From Phascolomyces articulosus (Eukaryota; Mucoromycota; Mucoromycetes; Mucorales; Lichtheimiaceae), in NCBI GenBank assembly GCA_025677815.1, contig JAIXMP010000057.1, forward strand, positions 91,206-155,205: 64,000 bases of DNA, given 5' to 3'. The translations under genes were made by a program, and so were the position numbers. Under the pieces are notes generated by a model. That model was not told the origin of the DNA. It did not search any database and saw only the letters and a list, made by a program, of their open reading frames with translations. Below are positions 1 through 10,938 of the stretch, in pieces (within the stretch, counting starts at the first letter, position 1; every line of letters begins with the position of its first letter).

Positions 1-289
1 TTTGTTGATCATTAACAAGACAGATTTGGCTCCTATTGTGGGTGCTGATTTGGATGTGATGGCTCGTGACGCAAAGAAAATGAGGTAAACAAATATTTCT
101 GACACGCGTTTTACGTTGTTACATGATACGAAAGACTAGGTTACTCATCACCTTTGATATTAAAAAAATTATAGAGGAAATGGTCCTACTGTCTTTGCCC
201 AAGTCAAGAATGGTGTTGGTTTGGATGATATTATTAACTTGATTCTTGGTGAATGGCGTGCAAGTGGTGCCGCTAAAGAATCGGCATAA
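1..289 (+). CDS. ureG: Urease accessory GTPase UreG, C-terminal part (5' end outside window)
   Basis: UreG is a SIMIBI-class GTPase that helps load nickel into apo-urease in the cytosol together with UreD, UreF and UreE-type partners. Two exons are visible: 2-84 and 175-289, joined across an AG|GTAAAC donor and ATAG acceptor. The first codons read LLIINKTDLAPIVGADL, containing the NKxD guanine-specificity motif followed by the family's conserved DLAPxVGADLxVM stretch; after the intron comes RGNGPTVFAQVKNGVGLDDI, also typical of UreG. The protein stops at TAA 287-289 after an Ala/Ser-rich tail. Only about the last 66 residues are in the window, so the P-loop and the CPH nickel motif cannot be checked. 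The next gene starts 200 bases downstream on the same strand. Naming is from family recognition; it is firm for UreG rather than for the related HypB because of the DLAPxVGADL wording. Confidence 0.9.
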
Positions 290-492
290 ATTATTCAAAA
301 TATGACAGAGATTCATATGCTACCACATATAAATATAACACCAAAAATTGGGTGTTTTTTTGATGATTAAACCTACACTCTCCGAAATTAATACCTGTTT
401 GTAAAATAATAATAAAAAATATCATTAAAAATATATTTTCTCTTTTCTTTTTTAACTTTTTCTTGTTTGTTGGGGAGAAATAATAATAACCA

Positions 493-2043
493 ATGGAGCA
501 AATTGCCCAAGATTCAAGATTATTAGTTGCTACTTCAGCATTGGCTGCTGTGGGCGCTGCTGTTATTGGTGTCAAAGTATTTAGTCTTTTCAAGACTTTG
601 TTAGAACTTTATGTCTTGAAGGGCATTTCGGTAAATATCGCGCGTTATCATTATATAATAATACATGTCACCTGAGATAATAGCTCGGAGAACACTATTT
701 TATAAATATATATATTTAAACAATCCTCAATTATCGTAATTTAGCTCAAGAAATTTGGTGCTGGCAATGGCGGATGGGCTGGTAAGAAGAAGAAAGGGAT
801 TTGAATGGATGGACTCAACATGATAGAGTTTCTTCCATGGTGTTGACACTGTGTTATATATATATATATATAAATAGTCATTACGGGTGCTACGGATGGT
901 ATTGGCAAGGAATTTGCTCAACAATTAGCAAAGAAAAAATTTAATATATTGCTTGTTTCACGTACTGCCTCGAAACTCGAAACTATTTCAAAGGAAATTG
1001 GTAAGGGAAAAGGATAAAGCGCGTTCGCCTATGTTCGATTGGCTATTGAAATATATCATTATAATAGGATAGAGCGACTAATCCCAATTGTTTCTACATG
1101 TTTATAGCTGATCAATATGGTGTGGAAACCAAAACATATGCTATGGATTTTACAAAGGGTGATAACGAAGATTTTGCTCGTCTTGGTGATATGATGAGCA
1201 CTATCCGTGTTGGTGTTTTAGGTAAGGATTCGTCATGTCAAGTTGTTGTTGGGGAAATGGGTTACTTTTATATATAGAAAAAAAAAATGTTTTGTCGGGA
1301 TAAGATGACATAACCTGTTTTTATTCCTTTTTTAGTCAACAATGTTGGTACCAACCATGAATTTCCTACTCCATTTGCTGAAGAAAGTGATAAAGTCATT
1401 CAAGATATTATTGAAGTTAACGTCAAGGGCGCTCTCAAGATGACCAAGCTTGTATTACCTCAAATGCAATCAGAGTATGTGAAACGGAATAGAATTGGTT
1501 GGAAATAGGATGGAATGGTGATGATGATATGCGAAAAAAAAAGAGAAAAAAAAACTGATTCATCTTGTATTATTTCCCGTTTCATTTAGACGTTCAGGTC
1601 TTATTTTGAACTTGGGTTCATTTGCTGGTATGGTTCCTAGTCCTTATCTTTCCGTTTATTCCGGTAGTAAAGCCTTTTTGTCAACATGGACTCAAGCTCT
1701 TGCCAAAGAAGTGGAAAACCAAGGCATTATTGTACAAAATGTCAATACGTACTTTGTTGTTTCCTCTATGAGCAAGATCCGTCGTCCTACTTTCCTTATC
1801 CCCTTACCCAAACCTTATGTCGCTAGTGTGTTGGCCAAGATTGGCTTACCTTGTGGTTCCAGTGTTCCTTTTACTTCCACTTCTTATCCTAGCCAAGGTC
1901 TTGCTAATTGGTTCATGAATTTGCTTAGCCCTAACTTCTGGATCACTCAAAACTTTAATATTCAAAAGGATGTACGTCGACGTGCTTTACGTAAGCGTGA
2001 ACGTTTGGCTGCTGAAGCTGCTGCTGGAAACAAGACTGCCTAA
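493..2043 (+). CDS. IFA38: Very-long-chain 3-oxoacyl-CoA reductase (short-chain dehydrogenase)
   Basis: Membrane-bound SDR that performs the second step (NADPH reduction of 3-ketoacyl-CoA) in the ER fatty-acid elongation cycle. Six exons: 493-630, 745-781, 878-1000, 1108-1221, 1336-1474, 1590-2043, giving 334 residues, close to yeast Ifa38 (347). An N-terminal hydrophobic segment (residues ~13-35) should anchor it in the ER. The Rossmann glycine motif is TGATDGIG, the structural Asn sits in [10 protein letters not shown], the catalytic Ser is in the LNLGSFAG stretch, and the active-site Tyr and Lys are in YSGSK. The start is the first ATG, followed directly by the anchor. The C-terminus ends GNKTA, so no KKxx-type ER retrieval signal is visible; fungal members often have one, and basic residues do lie just upstream. 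A steroid 17-beta-dehydrogenase/HSD17B12 label would describe the same family. Confidence 0.93.
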
Positions 2044-2372
2044 ATATATACATATATTTATATATATGTATATAATATAGTCATTATGACAAAGCATCTC
2101 TCTTACAAAAAAAAAAGCAAAGTTTATAGATATGTGTTAATTAATAATATTTTTATATTTTTTTCTCAAAAAAATATAATAGTGTATAATGATGCAAATA
2201 GTGGAATGCGAAAGGAAAAGTGTGATGGTTTTTGAAGAAGGGGAATATCAGTGTGCAAAGCGAGAGATGTAAAAGTGGGAAGGAAAATATATATAGACTA
2301 TACAGATGCAATTTTGTTGTTGTTGTTGTATTATATATATAAGAAAGTGGATGATGACAGGTAGAAAAGGTT

Positions 2373-3576
2373 CTAAAAGACGGCAGCGAAAAAGCCAAGT
2401 TTTTGTACAGGTTCTCCACGCATTCGTTTTTCTTGTACTGCTTTGTCGTCTTTAATCAATTTGGCATCTAACTGTTCAATCAAGTTCTTGCCCAATGTGG
2501 CAGCGGTCTATCATTTTATGTAGCAATTTCATATTAGACCTTTATTTCTTTAATTCTTTCCTTTTAAATAATCTTTACCTGAATCATTTCAGTCAAAAGA
2601 CTGGGATCAATGCTGCCATTTAAACCTTTTTGAACACCACAGATAGCACCATCCTTATTCACACCCACAGTCAATGTTACTTCGGAACTAAACTCTTCAA
2701 TAGTTGTAGGATCAATCACATATCGATCACCAATCTAGTTTTGTTAAAAAAAATCGTTTTTAGATGATGTTACACTTTATATATTCTTGAAAGGACCAAC
2801 CCACAAAAAAAAAGTTCATATTTTTACCTTGTATAAAGTGACAGCAATAGGTAAACGATCCCAATTACCAATTGGTTCTGCGTCCTCTACATCATCCATC
2901 ACTTCAAATTCATATTCACCTTCACCCAAATCTTGAATTTCTGTCTTGGGGATACGTGTATCAAACAAAGCAGCCCGTGTTGTCATAATAATACAGTCCA
3001 AAAGATTACCAGCACAATCCATCACTATCGCATCCACATAAATAACCCAGCATTGTCTTCCAGGAATAATACAGAGTTTATCAAGATCTAATCCACTTTG
3101 AGGTCCACAAAGCAATCGTTCCAATGCCAAAGTCAATGTGTTATTTAATTCATCTGCACCATGTCCTTCGAATTGTTGGGATGCACTTGGTGAACTAAAA
3201 TTCCACAAGTAAAAGGAAAATCATAATGTATGAGCAGAGTGAATATTTTTTTTAAAAAAAAACTAGTGTTGTATTATTCATTCGTCACTCATTATTGAAG
3301 AAAAAAAAGACCCGCTATTTACCATTCTACATTGCATACGACGCGACCTTGATCAGGCTGGCCTTGTTCAATATCACCAATCTCGACCTTAATACCTACA
3401 AGCACGTCACTATCTCCCAATCGACCACGCGCGCTACCACTTGTTTGTGACAATAGTCCATTTTCTAATACTAAATGACGATATTCAAGACGACCTCGAC
3501 CATCGGCACGACAATCAGATTCAACACCTTGTATAATGTAGCTTTTTTCAGCAGGAGATATCAATGGAGCTGGCAT
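2373..3576 (-). CDS. RRP42: Exosome complex subunit RRP42 (RNase PH-like)
   Basis: Core ring subunit of the nuclear/cytoplasmic RNA exosome, a catalytically inactive RNase PH fold that helps form the channel for 3'-5' RNA decay and rRNA processing. Exons on the minus strand: 3576-3323, 3194-2828, 2734-2579, 2507-2373, giving 303 residues, near human EXOSC7 (291). Diagnostic stretches are CRADGRGRLEYR near residue 25, the junction-spanning NVECSPSAS, FEGHGADELN, and the C-terminal VTVGVNKDGAIC-type block (read as TLTVGVNKDGAI). The chosen start begins MPAPLISPAEK; an in-frame upstream ATG exists at 3672 but would add a hydrophobic low-complexity leader not expected for this protein. It converges with the reductase gene, whose stop lies 329 bases away. 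Confidence 0.93.
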
Positions 3577-4688
3577 GGTGTAATATATAATGAAGTTGAT
3601 CAAAAAAAAAAGTTGAAGAAAATAGCAAGTGGCTTCGGACCTTGGTTTTTGATTTTCTGGAGGCATTGTCAAAAAATACCTAGTTCACTGAGTAGATAAA
3701 AATCGAAGGATTAAAGCAACCACTTGCCTCCAACCATCTTATACATTATAAATATTTAGTTATATCCATTACATCATCAAGACCACATATAGTTAGATAT
3801 AAATGAGAGCAATGTATAGACTAGGATATTATTTGCGAAGAATTCTATGTTGTCGTCATTAGTTACAACAATATCATTTATCAACTTATTCAACCACCAT
3901 AGAAGTGTGCATTATTTTGTCCTCTACTCATTTCATTTCTCTCATTTTATTAGCATACTAAACACCAATATTTGGATCGACACCAATGAGTCCTTCCTTG
4001 CCGAGATACGTTTTTCATGCATTATATAGATAATGATGACAAAGTAATAGTACATCTAAATATTGATATATACAACCACAAATAATAAAGAATGTGTCCA
4101 TTGATATATATTTGATAGATATATAGTTTATATATATCAATATAAATACAACCAAACAGCAACCCAAATAATGATATAGCCATTTCAAACTTCTATACGC
4201 CATTATCCACATCATTTATTTTCAAAAAAAAAAAAGAAAACTTGTTATATCAACTAATGTACTTGGTTTTTTTATTATTTGGTTTGATATTGAATTATGA
4301 CGAGGCTCCTCTTAGTTCTCAGGAAATGAATGTAACCTGATTAACGGGAACAACCACGGAAAGGTGAGAGGCACTGCTCCCAAAAAGTATGCTTGGTTCA
4401 TCTTTGTGCGAACGGGTTATGCTTTTTTGTAAAACTAAACCAATACTTGGAGAACTAAATGAAATAAGATTTACAAGTCTTGCCACCAGTTATTGTTTGT
4501 TACTACTGAGTAGGGATCTCCCGATCCCTTGATTTCTTCAATCTTTATAGCCCACATGGATGAATGTAATAAATTATGAAATTTATTTGTATTTGTTACT
4601 TATTCAGATAATATTTTAGTTCTACTTTTTTTTTCATAATATGAAGTAACTCTTTATCATTAAATCAAGGGAATTCTATTTGTGTATC
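3577..4688. other. Intergenic, no gene seen
   Basis: AT-rich DNA between the divergent/convergent RRP42 start and the end of the broken HET gene. The open frames (for example 4015-4215) are short, low in complexity and lack splice or domain support. The 4290-4460 stretch has more balanced base composition than its surroundings, but I could not match it to an RNA gene. Confidence 0.5.
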
Positions 4689-6517
4689 TCACTGAATGAT
4701 AACCTCTTTTGTCTTACCATCATCAACATCATTGTATTCAAAAAGTAACTTTAAAATTTCATCTGGATCATCTGAACCGAAATCCCCATCTTCTGGATTA
4801 CCAAAAAGAAAGACACCAATTGACTTGTATCTTTCTCCTTCTTCGGTAATGTTGGTATCATCAAGATTACATTTCTTGAACACAAGAAGGAAATAATCAT
4901 GAGCATAGCCGTCAAATACCTTTAAATAAGTGGATGATGGTTCAGCAGATTTACAGTAAGGGTCATCGGTTTTGAGTAAAATCGGTAAAACAATATATTC
5001 TTTACAATCTTCGGTCATTGACAGTGGTCGTATCTGCATGATAGGAGAACCTGGTGGTTGATAATAATGGGTAGCATGACAATTGGAAACGTTCATCATT
5101 TTAATCGACCAGACTAGTATAGCTGTATTCTCTTTCATCATCAACATTGAAACTCCTGATTTCCGCCGCTTGGTAAACTTGGCAATCTGACGGTCCCACT
5201 GCTGTTTATTGTCGGATAAAGGTGAAAAACAACCATGATCGCATGGTACAATAGGTAATATCTGATAATATTTGGTCGTTATGTGAAGAAGCATCTTGTT
5301 ACAGATATAATGTGGAGATTGGAACCATGGAATGATAATAGTAACATGTTGGTAAAGGTGACGTCCAGAAACTCCAGTCCAGGAAGGAAGATGAAAATTG
5401 CTCTTGTTCATTGTGCTTACTTGAGCTTTCTCGCCCTCTAGAAGAAGATCGGATCCGAAACAAAGAATAGATAAATCATTGGTTGCCGCTGTTCGATAAA
5501 AGTCGTGGAAGGTTTTTTTTTATATCAATTTCATAGTTCATTTCAATTTCTTTAAATATATCATGGAAAATATTGGTCAAGGAAAAATCATATCATGCTC
5601 TTTTGAACTCGTTCGAAAATGGGCTTCATGAAGGGCTTGATTGGTACTTCCTCCTTTTCCTTGTCGTTGATTACCAAAGTCTAACATCCAAGCAGACAAA
5701 CTATCGTATGTAGTGGGATTGTTGCATGTGTGAATACTATGTTGCCATAAGTGAGTGTTGGTGCCAATCTGTAAAACCCTTTTTGACATCATTGCTTCTT
5801 CTAATGTCCAACCACGTTTCCACCATTGTGACTTTGATATGCATATTGAAGCATCTATATTTGCCTGCGTTTGACTAAAGACAGGAATAACGTCTTCCAA
5901 ATCTTTTGGATTGTGCACATGGACTTCAGGTACCAGAGCCACTGTATAGCAAGCATTGCCGTAAATCTGATACATTTCCTTGATTTCTCGTAGTCGGGTT
6001 TCTTTGTTGGATCGATCAAGGCATATTTTATCGTACCACAAATATTCGATTTCAAAATCTTTGCATAATTGCTGAAGAAGTTCGTTAAATGTACCATATC
6101 TAACTTTGGTCTTGCTCTTTTTGGAGGGTGAAAAGCGTGTCATGTACTTGCTGTCATTGCTTTCTTTTATTGGCAACATTGTAATGGGGTCACCCCTCTT
6201 ATGAATTCCGAATAATTGCTTGATCCTTGTGTAACGTCCATGCTCATTGCATGGATTATATCCATCGATAATACAATGTTCGCCCTCATCGAGACATTTA
6301 TAGTCATTTTTTCCTAGCTGTACTACTTTGCCGGATTGTGACCAAACATAAGAGAGAGCACAATACCCGTTTCTATCTCTTTACCGGGTACTTTCTCCCA
6401 GTCTGAAACACAGATGAGATATGTGGGTCGATATTTTCCGGCAGTAGCGTTGAGTCGATAATGAGTAGTATCTACTGCATTTAGTGATCGTTGGTTGCGA
6501 ATATATGTAATGTACAT
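4689..6517 (-). pseudogene. HET-domain (heterokaryon incompatibility-type) protein, broken by three frameshifts
   Basis: HET-domain proteins act in fungal non-self recognition and regulated cell death; in Mucorales they form an expanded family of unknown role. Three successive frames on the minus strand read as one protein of roughly 600 residues. Frame one (6517 to ~6366) starts MYITYIRNQ and has SDWEKVPGKEIETG. Frame two (~6364-5580) continues with YCALSYVWSQSG, then YLWYDKICLDRSNKET and WWKRGWTLEEAMMSKRVL, which are HET-domain hallmarks. A third stretch (~5578-5512) reads TNIFHDIFKEIEMNYEI, and after a nine-A run (~5515) the last frame reads LSILCFGSDLLL and LPSWTGVSG to the stop at 4689. 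Each break equals a one-base change; one lies at a 5-T run and one at a 9-A run. Neighbouring genes show no such breaks, which favours real decay, though sequencing error is possible. The true start could lie upstream of 6517. Confidence 0.82.
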
Positions 6518-7109
6518 ACTTTTAATGCTTTTTTTTTTATAAAGGAGAGAAAATCATTATCAAAGTAAGATTATAATCTTCTTTAAAAGGTAGTTACTAT
6601 GTTGTATCCAAGGAATTCCCCTCCCCAAATCTATCGATACGCACGTAATAAGAAAAAAACTGGTTGACAAAGAACATGAAAGAAAAAAAAAAAGAAAGAA
6701 AAAGAACATGAAAGAAAAAAAAAAGAAAGAAAAAGAACAAGAAAGCTTATAAAATCTACGTATAAGTACGTACCCAAGGATAAAGGTATTCGGGTTATTT
6801 AAGCCGTCATTTGCTAAGCCCGAGAAGTAGGACAATGTACAACGTTGATTAGCAATACTTTTTGAATATCGACGAGGGTGCTTGGACAAAATTTTACTGG
6901 ATGGCAGTAATCAAAGAAACAAAAATACGTATCCTTTGTAATTCTTTAGTAGCTCACAGAGCATCATATTGGAGTACTGTGGACAAGGAGTAGTAATATT
7001 CTCTTGGTTAGTTAGATTCCCGTTGTTTCTTCGCTGGCTTTCAATTTTAGTTATTGAAGAATTAGTCAACTTAGTCAAATCCGTCATTTATCAGCTGGTC
7101 AATAAATAA
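6518..7109. other. Intergenic with A-rich tandem duplication
   Basis: No gene recognised. Positions 6671-6745 hold about two and a third copies of a ~32-base A-rich unit starting AGAACATGAAAG. The 330-base minus-strand open frame over this stretch is a by-product of the A-run and is not supported. Confidence 0.5.
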
Positions 7110-7810
7110 TCTACCTGTGTACGTTGCATCCATCGCCAATGTCTTAGAGCTGCTAAAAGGTTTGCCCACACACCGCCTTGTTCTCAAAGAAAATATGCCA
7201 ATTATGCTGATTCGAAACATTAATCAAGAAGGGTTATGTAACGGTGCCCGTTTAATCTACTACCGCTTCACCAGAAACCAATCGAAGCAACAATTGCTAC
7301 CGGCGAGCATACAGGTATAGTAATTTCTTTTTCATGGAAACTTGAGTACATTATGGAGTTTCTCACCAAGTAATCATACTATTACTAGGGGAAATTACAT
7401 ACATACCCCGAATCATGCTTCATTCGGATGACTCTTCGAAACTTTCGTTTGTTCTCGCTCGACATTAGTTTCCTATTCGACCTGCTTTTACAATGACCAT
7501 TAACAAAAACCAGGGAAAACTTTGCCGCGAGTTACTCTCTACGTTTATGATCCTGTTTTTGCACATGGACAATTATATGTAGCACTTTCACGTGCAACAT
7601 CTGCTTCAGCTATCACCATTTTCATTGCTCGCGAGAGTAATAAGAATGGACCACAACCACCTTCAAAAACCACTGCCAATACCTACTGCCACCCCTAATG
7701 TTGTGTATCAAGAGATCTTTGATCATAATCCTGTACAAGCATTACGGCAATGGCAACAAGAACGTCAAAGGCAGCAGCAACAACCTCTCTTGCTTCAACA
7801 GTTATATTAA
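7110..7810 (+). pseudogene. Helitron PIF1-like helicase, C-terminal remnant
   Basis: Helitrons transpose by a Rep/helicase protein whose C-terminal half is a PIF1-type helicase. Here the C-terminal helicase region is recognisable but split. Residues LPTHRLVLKENMPIMLIRN then GLCNGARLI (about 7160-7260) match the conserved Helitron helicase block LPxHxLxLKxxxPIMLLRN...GLCNGTRL. A shifted frame reads IATGEHTGIV (~7297-7325), another IPRIMLH and FPIRPAFTMTINKNQGK (~7395-7515), and a further one TLPRVTLYVYDPVFAHGQ followed by LYVALSRATSA (~7516-7610), the helicase motif VI region. The last piece has ATPNVVYQEIF (~7690). At least three frame changes and one stop (7468-7470) separate these, so no functional helicase is encoded. 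Confidence 0.8.
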
Positions 7811-8019
7811 TATCACCATTCTGAAATCGATTTCATTTTCTGTCCTCTTTTCCGCTTTTTTCAACATCCTTTTTTATATCGCTTCTTTTTCTTACTATGC
7901 CTATCTTTTTTTCAGTATGCCCATTTTCCCCATTATGCTTTTTTTTTCACTATGCCCTTCTTTTCTTTTCCTTATGCGTATCTTTTTCATTATTATTAAG
8001 TCTATTTTTATTACATTCA

Positions 8020-8071
8020 GCGAAGCGAGTTTAGAGTTAAGTTTAGGGTTTAGGCGAAGCGAGCGATTTAG
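8020..8071 (+). repeat. Probable 3' terminus of the upstream Helitron copy
   Basis: Two copies of the G/C-richer word GCGAAGCGAG (8022 and 8054) frame a TTTAG-rich stretch and the second is followed by CGATTTAG. This sits just after the helicase remnant and ends a few bases before a Helitron-like 5' terminus. Position and composition fit a Helitron 3' end (CTRR-type end with a GC-rich subterminal hairpin), but I cannot draw a perfect hairpin here, so the exact end is an inference. Confidence 0.4.
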
Positions 8072-8076
8072 GATTT

Positions 8077-9660
8077 TCTATATTATTAAAATCACCGGGT
8101 TTTTCGTAATTACGAATTACGTTCGCAACACTTGCGGTTTACCTGGCCATCGACGCACTACTCATCGCGATTGTCTTGCCAATCCAAACAGAATAGCTAC
8201 ACGTGAACAGAATCAGAATGAGGAACGTGATTATGATGACTCTCGCGTTGCTGTGCCTGTTCCTGTCTGTGCAAGCTGCGGCCAAGAAGGTCATTCGTGC
8301 AGTACTCACAATTCTTGCCCCAACAATCATTCAAATATCAGCAATGGTATTAGTAATGGCAATGCTAATGAGGAACCTAATCTCGAAGCAACTCCTTCTG
8401 TCCGTGTTTGTGCAAGCTGTGGTCAAGAAGGTCATTTACGTAATACTCATAGATCTTGCCCCAATTATTGCTCCCATCCCAATAACATCCAACAACAAAA
8501 TGTAACCTCAACATTTTAGTTTGATTTCTTATTGGGAACTTATCTATACATTATTATTTGAGTTTGAGTATTAATTAATGTTGTAAATATTATTGTGGTT
8601 CAGCTTCATAACGTCGCCCGCGTTTCCAGTAATAACACTCTACCACGCCACTCTCTTGGTTCAATGGATATTGAATGTAATAGCTGTCATGCGCAACTTT
8701 TTATTCAAGAACGTACCTCTGAAGTTCTATCAGAAATTCTTCTTTCAATCTTTGCTGTCAGGAAGGAGCAGTTGAACTTCCTCCATTAAATCCAACACCA
8801 CCCGCAATTTCTCAGCTATTACGCGGCACTGATACAGATTCTCAACAATTTCGTGCCTACATCCATTCTTTTAACAGCGCTTTAGGGTTCACATCTCTTG
8901 GTGTCAATGCTGATCAGAATGTTGCTAATTTTCATGGAAGAGCATATAATTTTAGAATTCATGGAAGTGTTTATCATCGCATTGGTTCTCTATTAACTGC
9001 TGATAATAGACCAGCTTTTGCACAAATTTATGTGCATTATCCAGCTACTGAAGCAGCAAATCGACAAGCTGTTTCAAACGTTCAACACAATAATAACACG
9101 CTTCAGATGTTACAGACAATTATGCATGATATAAATCCATTTGCTCCGCCTTTTCAAAACATGACACAAATCACCCGTGAATAAGGTCTTGATAACTGTC
9201 AACATGATTATTAGATCCGAAAATACACCTGATAGACGAAGCTATAATGCACCTACTGCTGAAGAGGTTGGCATTATTATCATAGGTAATCATGGTGAAA
9301 ATGTTGGTCATAGAGATATTGTGTTGAGAACTAGACCTAATCGTTTGGAGCGCATCAGTGAGATGCATCAGCTTTATGATTCACTTCAATATCTTCCTAT
9401 TTTCCTCGAGGTGGGTTAGTGTCTTTATATGATTGGTGTATCGTATTATCGATTGTGTTGACTGAGTCAATTGAATTATTATTATATTTTCTTCATGTTG
9501 CTTACTGAGCATCTTATCTTTCACTATTTTCAGGTTCAAGGTAATCCCGGTTGGTACTAAGCTTTACTCAAAAGCATAATTAACCATTCTCCTATCATCA
9601 GTACTCGTACATCCGTTGAGGTTACTGATTCACAGGTACGTCCATATCGATCTTTGATAT
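8077..9660 (+). mobile_element. Head of a second Helitron: 5' terminus, zinc-motif repeats and Helitron-like N domain, decayed
   Basis: The sequence TCTATATTATTAAAATC at 8077 matches the TC-plus-AT-rich start typical of Helitron 5' ends. Coding-like sequence follows at once. From ~8130 to 8516 one frame has three copies of a CxxCGxxGHxxxTHxxC-type motif (the first lacking its leading Cys): CGLPGHRRTTHRDC, CASCGQEGHSCSTHNSC and CASCGQEGHLRNTHRSC. A second frame from ~8595 has MDIECNSCHAQLFIQERTS. A third (~8758-9183) has LRGTDTDSQQFRAYIHSF, ALGFTSLGVNAD, FRIHGSVYHRIGSLL and IMHDINPF, the Helitron_like_N domain. A fourth (9177-9417) has SENTPDRRSYNAPTAEEVG and RDIVLRTR...RISEMHQLYD. Frameshifts near 8760 and 9180 break the frame. 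The Rep HUH catalytic motif and the helicase are absent, so the copy is truncated around 9650. Confidence 0.78.
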
Positions 9661-10938
9661 TCTTGCTTTTTCTTGCATGCTTTTTGTGTTTTTGACGCGT
9701 TAACCATTTGGTTATTTTCTACAATTTTTTTTTCAACATTATATTTTTTTGTATATACATGTACATATCATAGACACAAACTTCTGAATCATCATCACAA
9801 AAGTATCTAAAACACCATGTACAAGCAACAGCGACAATTCAGAGCGTCATTCTTTATCGGTAATCGAAGCCAATTACGTCGATTCAGTTTATGAAGGTTT
9901 AATCGAAAAAAAAATGTGGACGTTATTATGTACCTGTAGAAAAGTTGTAAAAGTGATGCTGAAGAAGAAAGAGAAGAAATTAGCAATTTCAACCAATCAA
10001 AATTGCCACCCTTGTCTCCAAAGATGGAAAAATATTTGGAACAATTTGATAATTTGATAATTTGATAATTTGATAATTTGATAATTTGATAATTCGATAA
10101 TTCGATAATTTGGTAATTTGGTAATATAATAAAACAAAACAAAACGAAACACAAACTAAAAGAAAATTAATGAATAGACCACGCTGGATGATCTTTGAAA
10201 CAAAGTGAACAAACATGTATTCGGTCCAAAACAAGATCCAGAAGTTCATTTAATCTCAGTACATCGTAGTAACAAAGGCTACTCAAGTACGTACAATACT
10301 CCGTCAACATCAAGTCTTCTGCTTGTGATCAAACGTCTCAATGCTAATAATTATCATAAGGACTTACAAAGTCTATCTTTCCGTAGACAGAGCCAAGCTC
10401 GAGTAAGTTCTCAAGACCATAAGGCCTTTATTTGTACCAATCTGGCGCGTTGACACACGTAGGGCGTCTTTTCCGGCATGGATTCTGACTTAGAGGCGTT
10501 CAACCATTATTCAGCAGATGGTAGCTTCGCAGCATTGGCCTTTCAACCAGCCGCATATACGGTTGAAAGTCTCATTTATAAATGCACTGGAGCTATATTA
10601 TTTTGATTTTTTTTTAAAAAAAAAAGATGTGAAATCGGAGTTAGACATGCTCCATTGTGTGTGGCGGATAATATATTTATGCTTCGACAATAATTCAAGA
10701 ATAACGGTTACTTGGCACATATTGAATCTTTTAATTATTATTACCATCATTGTTAACAAGATAATAATATAATCTGATTTACTCGATACAGTGGTGAAAA
10801 AACCAGGTATGCATCAACATTACGAAAAATATCAACCCATTATGAAATTCAAAAAAAAAAAACCGATAAGATCAAATTGAATCGCCTAGACGATTTTTTG
10901 AGACACAAACTGATATTTTATTCTATACACCTCTCACA
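9661..10938. other. Non-coding / unrecognised stretch after the Helitron fragment
   Basis: Short open frames only (for example 10205-10453, +). None shows a recognisable motif or clean splice pairing. The region contains the 8-base tandem repeat listed separately and a T9A10 block at 10607-10625. Confidence 0.45.
10043..10122. repeat. Tandem repeat, 10 copies of an 8-base unit (AATTTGAT)
   Basis: Six exact AATTTGAT units are followed by two AATTCGAT and two AATTTGGT variants, 80 bases in total. The variants are grouped at the 3' side, consistent with stepwise local duplication. Confidence 0.95.

Noticed and set aside
4290..4560. More GC-balanced patch as a possible small RNA gene
   Set aside because: No recognisable conserved RNA box or terminator could be identified by reading.
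6560..6889. 109-codon minus-strand frame upstream of the HET gene
   Set aside because: Mostly Phe/Ser/Leu encoded by an A-rich tandem repeat; not a HET gene exon.
10205..10453. 82-codon plus-strand frame after the Helitron fragment
   Set aside because: Composition is protein-like, but no family, start context or continuation was found.
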